Assembly (NCBI GenBank): GCA_937895465.1
Contig: CALAYY010000010.1
Location: 1 to 17,630 of the forward strand
Direction: 5' to 3'
DNA: 17,630 nucleotides
Source: an uncultured Clostridia bacterium
GTDB taxonomy: Bacteria > Bacillota > Clostridia > Christensenellales > DUVY01
Shown: one piece after another, positions 6,217 through 13,028 of the stretch
Layout of the letters: each line of letters begins with the position of its first letter
Numbering within the stretch: position 1 is the stretch's first letter
Notes under the pieces: generated by a model
The model's database searches: none
Told to the model about the DNA's origin: nothing
The model's input: the letters and a program-made list of their open reading frames with translations, nothing else
Translations under genes and position numbers: made by a program

Positions 6217-8004
6217 TTACTTTTTGGTTTGAAGTTTGTAATATGCGCCTCGCTTTGCCATAAGTTCATCGTGTGTGCCTGCTTCCAAAATTCCTTTATT
6301 ACTTATATACAAAATACAATCGGCTTTTCTTATTGTGGACAATCTATGCGCGATTATAAAGCTGGTGCGTCCTTTGAGAATTTTTTCTAACACCGCCTGA
6401 ATTTTGGTTTCAGTTTCGGTATCAACTGAGCTTGTAGCCTCATCCAAAATCAAAATCTTAGGGTCACATAAAATTGTTCTTGCAAAAGAAAGCAGCTGGA
6501 TTTCGCCGCCTGACAGTCCTGCACCTTTTTCACTGAACACATGGTTATATCCGTCAGGAAAGCGTCTGATAAAATCGTCGCACATAGCCATCTTTGCAGC
6601 ATTGATACATTCTTCGTCTGTGGCATCAGGTCTTGCGTATCTGATGTTTTCCATAACGCTGCCGCTAAATATAAAGGAATCCTGCATCATTACACCGACT
6701 TGGCTTCTCAATGAATACAGTTTGACATCATTGATGTTATGTCCGTCAATCATCACTCGTCCGTCAGTTGCTTCATAAAAACGGCTCAAAAGATTGACTA
6801 CAGTCGTCTTGCCTGCGCCTGTAGGTCCTACCAAAGCTATTGATTTTCCTGACGGCACTTCAAGATTGAAGTTTTCCAAAATATTATTGCCCTTTTCATA
6901 AGCAAATGTTACATTATCAAATTTTACATCGCCTTTTATGGAAGGCAAATCATAAGCGTCTTCATGGTCTGTTATGGACGGCGGAGTATCCAAGGTTTCA
7001 AAAATTCTCTCTAAATTAGAGCTTGCCACAGACAGCTGCTGTATATAATTGGATATATTGTTAAGAGGTCCAGAAAACATACCCAAATATCCCACAAAGG
7101 CTATCAATAATCCTGGCGAAACACTGTCTGTTCCAAAATGCAATATTATAAAATACGCAACTACATATATACTCATTTGCCCCAAATTCCAGAAAAAGTC
7201 CATTGCAGGAAAAAACATTTCGTTGAGTCTTATAACATTAATCCAGCCTTTGTTGCATTGGTCGTTAAGGTCTTTATAGATGTTGCAGTTTATTTCTGTA
7301 CGGTTAAAAGCTTTTGTAACCTGAATGCCGTTAATGTTTTCTGCGACATAAGCCGTACGGTTGCTTGCCTTGTTTCTAAAGTTTCGATATCTTACATGTA
7401 TTTTTGAGCGTAAAAAAGTAAGCACAAAACCAAGCGGAATTATACATACAGTAACAATAGCAGCAAACCTATAATCCAAAACAAATAAAAAGCATAGTAT
7501 AAGCACGGTTTTGACACTGTCCGTTATAAAGCCTACTACTGTTCCTGACAGGATATTGGCAAGTTCGTCTATATAGCTTGTAACCCTTACCAAGATTTTA
7601 CCTGCAGGGCGTGAATCAAAATAATCAAAAGACAGCTTTTGAAGATGTGTAAAAAGCTCGCCCCTTAAGTCTCTTACTATCCTATAGGCATTTTTGGTCA
7701 TTACTCTGGACTTAATCAGATTAAATAAAATATCACTTATAACAACCAATGCCCATGCTATAAGTATGACTATCGCCAACACCACATATTGAGGCGCTCT
7801 GTTAGCCTCGTCCAAAATTTTATCTATTATAACTTTGTTAAAATATGAAGGCAATAACGCAATCGCTCCCATAATAAGCATAAAGACGGTTATAAGGATA
7901 AACGCTTTTTTATACGGTTTTACATAGGACAAAATACGCAAAATCATTTTGCCGTTAAATTTGGATTCCAGATGCTCGTCTTCAAAATATCTATTGCGTG
8001 CCAT
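6217..8004 (-). CDS. ABC exporter half-transporter (membrane + ATPase), consensus-site subunit
   Basis: Type IV ABC exporter subunit, 595 residues: a six-helix membrane domain (about 25-330) fused to an ATPase domain (about 355-590). Walker A GPTGAGKT (393-400), Q-loop MMQDSFIFSG, signature LSGGE (497-501, with Glu for the usual Gln), Walker B ILILDE with catalytic Glu522, and switch His553. Its start overlaps the stop of the upstream exporter gene by one base (TAATG), and AGGAG lies eight bases before it. The two proteins are therefore very likely made in equal amounts and form a heterodimer. This subunit supplies the intact Walker A/B half of the working ATP site. Drug, peptide or lipid export are all possible; the substrate cannot be read from the sequence. 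Confidence 0.93.
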   Translation of the reverse strand: MARNRYFEDEHLESKFNGKMILRILSYVKPYKKAFILITVFMLIMGAIALLPSYFNKVIIDKILDEANRAPQYVVLAIVILIAWALVVISDILFNLIKSRVMTKNAYRIVRDLRGELFTHLQKLSFDYFDSRPAGKILVRVTSYIDELANILSGTVVGFITDSVKTVLILCFLFVLDYRFAAIVTVCIIPLGFVLTFLRSKIHVRYRNFRNKASNRTAYVAENINGIQVTKAFNRTEINCNIYKDLNDQCNKGWINVIRLNEMFFPAMDFFWNLGQMSIYVVAYFIILHFGTDSVSPGLLIAFVGYLGMFSGPLNNISNYIQQLSVASSNLERIFETLDTPPSITDHEDAYDLPSIKGDVKFDNVTFAYEKGNNILENFNLEVPSGKSIALVGPTGAGKTTVVNLLSRFYEATDGRVMIDGHNINDVKLYSLRSQVGVMMQDSFIFSGSVMENIRYARPDATDEECINAAKMAMCDDFIRRFPDGYNHVFSEKGAGLSGGEIQLLSFARTILCDPKILILDEATSSVDTETETKIQAVLEKILKGRTSFIIAHRLSTIRKADCILYISNKGILEAGTHDELMAKRGAYYKLQTKK

Positions 8005-9812
8005 TATGATATCTCCTGAAAAGTTGCCTGCTGCTTTTTGTAAACATCGGCATATCTTCCTTTTAGCCTCATAAGTTCTTCATGAGTACCTCTTTCAACT
8101 ATTTCCCCGTTTTCTAGGTAAATTATCTCATCGCAAAACCTAACAGATGCCGCTCTGTGTGCGGCAATTATCAAAGTCTTGCCTGAATATTCGCTGTTTA
8201 ACGCCTTTACAATCTTATTCTCTGTTTCTAGATCAAGCGCACTTGTAGCATCGTCCAATAACAAAATAGGTGCATTTTTGAGTAATGCTCTTGCTATTGA
8301 AACTCTTTGCTTTTGCCCACCCGAAAGTCCGACACCCCTTTCGCCTACTATCGTGCTATAACCTTGGGGCATTTTGGTTATAAAGTCATGTGCTTGTGCA
8401 ACTTTTGCCGCCTTTATAACTTCTTCGTCATTAGCATCAGGATTATAAAAAGCTATATTTGAGTCAATTGTATTAGAAAACAAAAACACATCCTGCATAA
8501 CAAAACCAAATTGTCTTCTCACGTCGTCAAGCTTTTGGTTTTTTATATCTGTTCCGTTAATGCGTACAGCGCCTTGTGTTGTTTCATAAAATCTTGACAT
8601 TATCTTTAATAAAGATGATTTTCCTGAGCCAGTTTTTCCCATAATTCCCAAGCGTTTGCCGTAAGGCAAATCAAGTGTGATGTCTTTTAAAATGGGCTTG
8701 CTGTCTATGGTAAGTCCTACACCGTCTAAAGACAAGTGAGGCTCACCCTTAATACTTTTTGCATTAGGCTTATCCGTGATAACATTGTTGGTATTAATAA
8801 AAGTAAACAATCTATTGGCACATACCATTGACTGCTGTAGTTGTCCTATGTTGTTAGATATATTGACCAAAGGGTTAGTAATTAGACCAATATATGCGAC
8901 AAACGAACTGAATTCTCCTACCGTTATTTGACCTTTTATGCCCAAAAAAATGGTTATAATTATTGAACCCAAATATGCAATTTGGGAAAACGATGAAAAG
9001 ATTGCACTGTATTTGCTCCAGACTTGTGTATGGTTAAAATACGAATTTTTGTAATTTTCATTGCGTTTTTCAAACTTCTTTATTTCTTGCTTTTCTGCGG
9101 CATAGGCTTTTACAATTCTGATTCCGTTTATATTTTCTTGAACACAAGAATTAAGCTCTATTGAGCGGTTTCTTATATTGTTATAAACACCGCGCATGCT
9201 TTTCATATATATGCGTGCAGTAAACGCCATAGCAACACCTACAGTAATAGGCAGTATTGCAAGCGCCCAATGTATTCTGGTTATAAAAAACGATGCAATT
9301 ATGACACTTAAAAAATTTTCAAAACTCAAAGGAAGATAATGCAAAAATATATCTTTGACCATTACCACATCAGATTGGGCGATACTTAATAATTCTCCGC
9401 TTGTATAGCGGTTAAGAACAATTGAATTTTGAGTAATGATTTTCTTAAATGCGGTATTTCGCAAATCTTTTTCGCAATCTACAGCTTTGCTGTGTCCCAA
9501 ATTCCAGCGAACATAATGTGCAAAATGTCTATAAAAAACCAAAACCGCAAAAATTACAATAAGCACAATTAACGATTTGGTAATATTAGACTCTTGACCT
9601 ACTATGCTTTTTAATAAGGGCAAGAAGATACTTGAAGACTGTTTTTCAGGTACTTTGCCTAAAGCAGGCATTATAACCTCATCGACTATAAGCTGAACAG
9701 CCTGCGGCATTAACTGGGTAATCAGTATCCATGAACAACCTAATAAAAAACACAAGAAAAAGACAAACCAATGCTTTTTGAAATATCCCCAAGCCTGCCA
9801 GAACGCATCCAT
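8004..9812 (-). CDS. ABC exporter half-transporter, degenerate-site subunit
   Basis: Partner of the next gene, 602 residues: membrane domain (about 12-335) with an extended extracellular loop near residues 48-75, then the ATPase domain. Walker A GKTGSGKS (392-399), Q-loop VMQDVFLFS, signature LSGGQ (496-500), Walker B ILLLDD, where Asp521 replaces the catalytic Glu, and switch His552. A Glu-to-Asp change at this position marks the non-hydrolysing site in heterodimeric exporters (known from the family). This subunit donates the good LSGGQ to the partner's active site. AAAGGG lies seven bases before the ATG. It is first gene of an operon with the 595-residue subunit and a cysteine hydrolase, divergent from a MarR-type regulator. 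Confidence 0.93.
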   Translation of the reverse strand: MDAFWQAWGYFKKHWFVFFLCFLLGCSWILITQLMPQAVQLIVDEVIMPALGKVPEKQSSSIFLPLLKSIVGQESNITKSLIVLIVIFAVLVFYRHFAHYVRWNLGHSKAVDCEKDLRNTAFKKIITQNSIVLNRYTSGELLSIAQSDVVMVKDIFLHYLPLSFENFLSVIIASFFITRIHWALAILPITVGVAMAFTARIYMKSMRGVYNNIRNRSIELNSCVQENINGIRIVKAYAAEKQEIKKFEKRNENYKNSYFNHTQVWSKYSAIFSSFSQIAYLGSIIITIFLGIKGQITVGEFSSFVAYIGLITNPLVNISNNIGQLQQSMVCANRLFTFINTNNVITDKPNAKSIKGEPHLSLDGVGLTIDSKPILKDITLDLPYGKRLGIMGKTGSGKSSLLKIMSRFYETTQGAVRINGTDIKNQKLDDVRRQFGFVMQDVFLFSNTIDSNIAFYNPDANDEEVIKAAKVAQAHDFITKMPQGYSTIVGERGVGLSGGQKQRVSIARALLKNAPILLLDDATSALDLETENKIVKALNSEYSGKTLIIAAHRAASVRFCDEIIYLENGEIVERGTHEELMRLKGRYADVYKKQQATFQEIS

Positions 9813-9852
9813 TGCAAAACCCTTTAATTTTTGTAGTAAAATGTTTAAAGAT

Positions 9853-9880
9853 ATAATAACATATTAAAAACAAAAGTAAA
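9853..9880 (-). promoter_or_regulatory. Probable promoter of the exporter-hydrolase operon
   Basis: On the minus strand, TTTACT (9875-9880), a 16-base spacer and TATTAT (9853-9858) preceded by TGT (extended -10). It leaves a leader of about 30 bases before the ATG at 9812. Each hexamer is imperfect, so confidence is moderate. Confidence 0.45.
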
Positions 9881-9930
9881 CGGTTTTTCATGCTTTTAGC
9901 AGTTAAAAAGCTTGTATTTTTATTGTGTAA

Positions 9931-9946
9931 AAATATGGAAATATTT
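9931..9946. promoter_or_regulatory. 16-bp dyad in the divergent intergenic region, candidate operator
   Basis: AAATAT-GGAA-ATATTT is a perfect 6+6 dyad of the size bound by MarR-family dimers. It lies between the two divergent promoters. In AT-rich DNA such dyads arise by chance, so this is a weak candidate. Confidence 0.25.
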
Positions 9947-9974
9947 TCTTAAGTATTTTGCTTTTGATGTTAAA

Positions 9975-10003
9975 TTGACTTTATAATATTGCTAATATAT
10001 AAT
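9975..10003 (+). promoter_or_regulatory. Strong sigma-A-type promoter of the MarR-type gene
   Basis: TTGACT (9975-9980; five of six), a 17-base spacer, and perfect TATAAT (9998-10003). The predicted transcription start near 10010 is only about nine bases above the ATG at 10019, leaving no room for an ordinary ribosome binding site. Confidence 0.75.
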
Positions 10004-10018
10004 AGTTATGCTAATATA
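9988..10018 (+). repeat. Direct repeat GCTAATATA over the promoter and start site
   Basis: GCTAATATA occurs at 9991-9999 and again at 10010-10018, 19 bases apart (about two helical turns), with the first copy overlapping the -10 box and the second the transcript start. The position suits an autoregulatory operator; chance in AT-rich DNA is possible. Confidence 0.45.
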
Positions 10019-10408
10019 ATGAATAATTTGGATTTATTAAAAAAGTTAATACGTCTGCGTATTGCAACAAGGCGCGTTTGTTGTTTTGAAGATAAGGAAA
10101 AAAAGCTTATCAGCCTTAAAACTAAAATGCTTTTTTTATTATATCTTAACGACGAAATGAAGCCTTATCAGCTTATCGACCGACTAAAAGTCAGTAAGCC
10201 CAATCTTACGGTTTTGGGTCATGAGCTTTTGAAGGAAGGCTTAATAGAAAAAACAGCACTTTCAGACAAGCGTAATATTATTTATAAAATCAATAATAAG
10301 GGAAGGCTTAATATAGAAGAAAAGCTAAATAAAGTTGATATTGAGGGTGTAGATATAGACACCAATCAAGCTCTTGACAAGGTGTTGGATTTTTTGGAAA
10401 ATATGTAA
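10019..10408 (+). CDS. MarR-family transcriptional regulator
   Basis: Winged-helix DNA-binding protein of 129 residues, probably a dimeric repressor. The winged helix spans about 33-97: LISLKTKMLFLLYL, then PYQLIDRLKVSKPNLTVLG with the recognition helix at about 58-70, HELLKEGLIEK, and the wing SDKRNIIYKINNKG, which matches the MarR pattern D-K-R...T-x-K-G. Two adjacent cysteines (21-22) lie in the N-terminal helical region. I start it at the ATG at 10019 because the in-frame TTG at 9989 lies inside the promoter. There is no Shine-Dalgarno sequence; a three-codon reading frame (10008-10019) ends exactly on this ATG. Its divergent position suggests it controls the exporter-hydrolase operon and itself; the ligand is unknown. 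Confidence 0.8.
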   Translation: MNNLDLLKKLIRLRIATRRVCCFEDKEKKLISLKTKMLFLLYLNDEMKPYQLIDRLKVSKPNLTVLGHELLKEGLIEKTALSDKRNIIYKINNKGRLNIEEKLNKVDIEGVDIDTNQALDKVLDFLENM

Positions 10409-10417
10409 AGAATATTC

Positions 10418-10444
10418 TTAACATATTTTATTGACCCTTATAAT
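10418..10444 (+). promoter_or_regulatory. Possible promoter of cysE-cysS
   Basis: TTAACA (10418-10423), a short 15-base spacer and TATAAT (10439-10444). The hexamers are good but the spacing is poor. The whole gap before cysE is only 81 bases, with no T-box or other leader RNA, so some transcription may also come from the regulator gene upstream. Confidence 0.35.
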
Positions 10445-10489
10445 GTCTTTTGGCATATACATTACTATATTAATATTTGGATAGATTTT

Positions 10490-11146
10490 ATGGGAAAAAT
10501 AAAGATGGATCTTGAGGCGGCTTTAAAAAATGACCCAGCCGCAAAAAGCAAGTTGGAAATCATTTTGACTTATGCCGGTTTTCATGCTGTTTTGGGATAT
10601 AGGATAGCACATTTTATTTATAAAAAGTTAAAATTAAGATTACTTGCACGAATAATCAGTCAAGTTACCAGATTTTTTACTGCAATAGAAATCCATCCTG
10701 CGGCTCAGATTGAGGGTGGATTGTTTATAGACCATGGCTGCGGAGTAGTAATAGGTGAAACAGCTATAATAGGCAAAAATTGCACGCTCTATCAAGGTGT
10801 TACTCTAGGCGGTACGGGCAAGGATACGGGTAAACGCCATCCTACCTTAGAAGACAATGTAATGGTAAGTGCAGGGGCTAAGGTGCTTGGACCTATTACT
10901 ATAGGAGAAGGCAGCAAAATCGGTGCGGGCAGTGTGGTTTTGATTAATGTTCCTGCCCATTCTACAGTGGTGGGAATACCAGGAAGAATAGTCAGAAGAT
11001 ACGGCAAAAAGACTAATGAACTTGACCAGACCTTCCCCGACCCTCTACTCGAAGAATTTGCAAGGCTTTCTACAGAGATAGAATGCCTGTATCATAGAAT
11101 AGAACTTTTGGAAAAAAAAGGAAACGATAATGCTAAGATTGTATAA
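10490..11146 (+). CDS. cysE: Serine O-acetyltransferase
   Basis: First step of cysteine synthesis: acetyl-CoA plus L-serine to O-acetylserine in the cytoplasm. It has 218 residues, the short Bacillus-like form lacking the long N-terminal domain of the enteric enzyme. A left-handed beta-helix of hexapeptide repeats spans about 65-170: EIHPAAQI, FIDHGCGVVIGETAIIG (catalytic His82), YQGVTLGGTGKDTGKRHP, AGAKVLGPITIGEGSKIGAG, and VVGIPGRIV. The C-terminal helical tail (about 185-210) is present. The ATG at 10490 has only a weak GGAT-type site; an alternative ATG at 10505 would remove five residues and cannot be excluded. It overlaps cysS by 17 bases, so the two are co-translated. No leader RNA control is visible. 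Confidence 0.95.
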   Translation: MGKIKMDLEAALKNDPAAKSKLEIILTYAGFHAVLGYRIAHFIYKKLKLRLLARIISQVTRFFTAIEIHPAAQIEGGLFIDHGCGVVIGETAIIGKNCTLYQGVTLGGTGKDTGKRHPTLEDNVMVSAGAKVLGPITIGEGSKIGAGSVVLINVPAHSTVVGIPGRIVRRYGKKTNELDQTFPDPLLEEFARLSTEIECLYHRIELLEKKGNDNAKIV

Positions 11147-12527
11147 TACAATGACCAGACAAAAAGAAGATTTTATTCCTATAAAAAACGGCAAGGTGAG
11201 TATGTATTCTTGCGGTCCTACTGTGTATAACTTTGCGCATATAGGCAATATGCGGACCTATATTTTCGTTGACTCTTTGCGAAGGGTTTTACATCATAAC
11301 GGTTATAAACTTAACGGCGTTATGAACATAACTGATGTAGGACATCTTGAGTCTGACAGCGATACAGGCGAAGATAAGATGCAGGCTACTGCAAAGCGTG
11401 AAAACCGCTCCCCTTATGAAATAGCTGACTTTTATACAGGTGTGTTTTTTGACGACCTGAAAAAGCTCAATATCCAAACACCCGAGCATACTCCCAAAGC
11501 TACAGATTATATCAAAGAAATGATTGAGTTTGTAAAAGCGCTGGAAAATAAAGGCTATGCTTACCAAACTTCTGACGGCATTTATTTTGATATCTCAAAA
11601 TTTGAAGATTATGGAAAGTTAAGCAAAATTAATTTAGACGAACAGATAGCAGGCGCAAGAGTAGAAGTCAACCAGGAAAAGCGAAATCCTTATGACTTTG
11701 CTTTGTGGAAAAAAGCACCCAAAGAACATATAATGCAATGGCAAAGTCCGTGGGGAATGGGTTATCCTGGCTGGCATATAGAATGCTCTGCTCTTGGCAA
11801 AAAGTTTTTGGGTGATGTATTTGATATTCACAGCGGCGGAGTAGATCATATTCCGATTCATCATGAAAATGAAATTGCACAAAGTGAGGCTCTCTTAGAA
11901 AAACCTGCTGTTAATTATTGGATGCACAGTGAGTTTATGATGGTTAATAACGGTAAAATGTCTAAGTCTTTGGGCAACACTTATACTGTAAGCGACCTTG
12001 AAAAAATGGGCTATGACCCGATGGATTTTAGATATTTTTGCCTTAACACCCATTATCGAAAAAAATTGAATTTTACTTTTGAAGGACTAGAGGGTGCAAA
12101 GGTAGCAAGAAAAAGACTGTGCGAACAGATTAACGCTCATATGCTCAGTCAAAATAATGATAGTATAGATATTGAAAAGTATTATAAAGAGTTTGACGAT
12201 GCGGTCAATGATGATATCAATATTCCGCTTGCTTTGGGTGTATTATGGACAGCCCTAAAAGAGCCGAAAAGCAAAAAGGTCTATGATTTTGGTATGTATG
12301 CAGACGAAGTTTTGGGATTAAGGCTAAAAGAATGCGCACAAGAAATTAAAGAGCAAAATCAAGACGACAATGATATACCTATGGAAATACAAGAACTTGC
12401 AAAAAAAAGATTAGAAGCCAAAAAGTCCAAAAACTATGCTTTGGCAGATGAATTAAGAAACAATATAACACAGCAAGGTTATAATATTATAGACACTTCT
12501 CAAGGCTATAAAATAACAAAGAGCTAG
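11130..12527 (+). CDS. cysS: Cysteinyl-tRNA synthetase
   Basis: Charges tRNA-Cys with cysteine using ATP. It has 465 residues, normal for the family. Class I signatures are present: YSCGPTVYNFAHIGN with zinc-ligand Cys28 and HIGN at 37-40, WHIECSALGKKFLG (Cys219), HHENEIAQSEA (His244, Glu248) completing the zinc site, and KMSKSLGN at 276-283. The segment before the HHENE motif reads DIHSGGVDHIPI instead of the common DIHGGGxDLxFP wording, a sequence variant that keeps the ligands. The C-terminal region (about 405-462) is charged and helical, as in other CysRS. AAGGAAAC lies eight bases before the ATG, inside cysE. No terminator directly follows; transcription probably runs through the repeat region to the hairpin at 12971. 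Confidence 0.97.
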   Translation: MLRLYNTMTRQKEDFIPIKNGKVSMYSCGPTVYNFAHIGNMRTYIFVDSLRRVLHHNGYKLNGVMNITDVGHLESDSDTGEDKMQATAKRENRSPYEIADFYTGVFFDDLKKLNIQTPEHTPKATDYIKEMIEFVKALENKGYAYQTSDGIYFDISKFEDYGKLSKINLDEQIAGARVEVNQEKRNPYDFALWKKAPKEHIMQWQSPWGMGYPGWHIECSALGKKFLGDVFDIHSGGVDHIPIHHENEIAQSEALLEKPAVNYWMHSEFMMVNNGKMSKSLGNTYTVSDLEKMGYDPMDFRYFCLNTHYRKKLNFTFEGLEGAKVARKRLCEQINAHMLSQNNDSIDIEKYYKEFDDAVNDDINIPLALGVLWTALKEPKSKKVYDFGMYADEVLGLRLKECAQEIKEQNQDDNDIPMEIQELAKKRLEAKKSKNYALADELRNNITQQGYNIIDTSQGYKITKS

Positions 12528-12538
12528 AAAGTTTATTC

Positions 12539-12676
12539 ACAGTTTATAGGTAAATAAGCCTTCTTTTTCAAAAGAAGGTGACTTTCGCTTTGGCGAAAGA
12601 TGGATGATTTATTTAATATAGCTTTATGAAACATTATGAGAAATCCAGCAAGTTAAAAGAACATCATTAAATAAAT
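12539..12676 (+). repeat. Palindromic intergenic repeat, copy 1
   Basis: It begins 12 bases after the cysS stop. Two hairpins in tandem: CCTTCTTTT/AAAAGAAGG (12559-12578) and CTTTCGC/GCGAAAG (12582-12599), followed by GATGGATGATTTATTTA and a less conserved tail. The same order recurs about 287 bases downstream (12827-12961), with similarity from the leading ACAG to the trailing TCATTAAAT. No protein is encoded. Confidence 0.75.
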
Positions 12677-12678
12677 GA

Positions 12679-12705
12679 CTTTTTGCGGGCGTGCACCGCA
12701 AAAAG
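12679..12705. repeat. Hairpin between the repeat copies (10-bp stem)
   Basis: CTTTTTGCGG (12679-12688) pairs perfectly with 12696-12705 around a 7-base loop. No T-run follows on either strand, so it is not a classic terminator. It belongs to the repeat-rich block. Confidence 0.6.
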
Positions 12706-12719
12706 GACTCTGTTCAAGA

Positions 12720-12757
12720 CCGACCAAAATTGCTTTAGCAATTTTGCGTTTGGTCGG
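12720..12757. repeat. Long hairpin between the repeat copies (14-bp stem with bulge)
   Basis: Left arm 12720-12733 (CCGACCAAAATTGC) pairs with GCAAT (12738-12742) and, after a six-base bulge, with TTTGGTCGG (12749-12757). The loop is TTTA. It is the longest stem in the block and could fold in RNA from either strand. Confidence 0.6.
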
Positions 12758-12762
12758 CTTTT

Positions 12763-12806
12763 AATCCTCAGTCGCCGACGCGACAGCTCCTTTTGATAAA
12801 TGAGCC
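12763..12806 (-). repeat. Inverted, degenerate copy of the palindromic repeat
   Basis: Read on the minus strand this shows the same plan as the two direct copies: GCTC...GAGC arms around ATCAAAAG, the short spacer CTGTC, a second hairpin GTCGC/GCGAC (12771-12784), then TGAGGAT corresponding to GACGGAT. Base identity is low and the assignment rests on the shared order of elements. Confidence 0.45.
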
Positions 12807-12826
12807 TTTGGTGTTTATTAAAATTT

Positions 12827-12961
12827 ACAGCTTGTAGAATATAAGCCTTCTTTTTCAAAAGAAGGTGGCATTTTGCGTTAGCAAAATGACGGATAATTTA
12901 TTTATTAAAGTAGTTCAATTCATTATGATAGACCTATCTAGTAAAAGAATGTCATTAAATG
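12827..12961 (+). repeat. Palindromic intergenic repeat, copy 2
   Basis: Second copy of the unit after cysS. The first hairpin is identical in its arms (CCTTCTTTT/AAAAGAAGG). The second has a different sequence but the same shape, CATTTTGC/GCAAAATG (12869-12888), so both arms changed together. It ends in GACGGATAATTTATTTA and an AT-rich tail that aligns with copy 1. Confidence 0.75.
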
Positions 12962-12970
12962 TTAAATTAA

Positions 12971-13004
12971 AAAAAGCATTAACCTTTTTAGATTAATGCT
13001 TTTT
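12971..13004. terminator. Bidirectional terminator between cysS and the flavin lipoprotein gene
   Basis: Twelve-base perfect stem AAAAAGCATTAA (12971-12982) pairing with 12993-13004, loop of 10. On the minus strand the stem end runs into seven T, 25 bases past the lipoprotein stop; on the plus strand it is followed by a T-rich tract. It probably ends both convergent transcripts. Confidence 0.85.
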
Positions 13005-13028
13005 GTTTATTATTTAATTTTTGATTTT

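Noticed and set aside
9989..10018. TTG as upstream start of the MarR-type regulator
   Set aside because: It lies inside a near-perfect TTGACT-17-TATAAT promoter and has no ribosome binding site; the ten extra residues would precede the transcript start.
10409..10489. T-box or other leader RNA before cysE-cysS
   Set aside because: The gap is only 81 bases and contains no T-box sequence, specifier stem or terminator hairpin.
12667..12858. 63-codon open frame on the minus strand
   Set aside because: It runs across the palindromic repeat block, has no ribosome site and its protein is just translated hairpins.
12539..12961. CRISPR array
   Set aside because: Only two direct copies, each with internal hairpins and unequal spacing, and no cas genes nearby.
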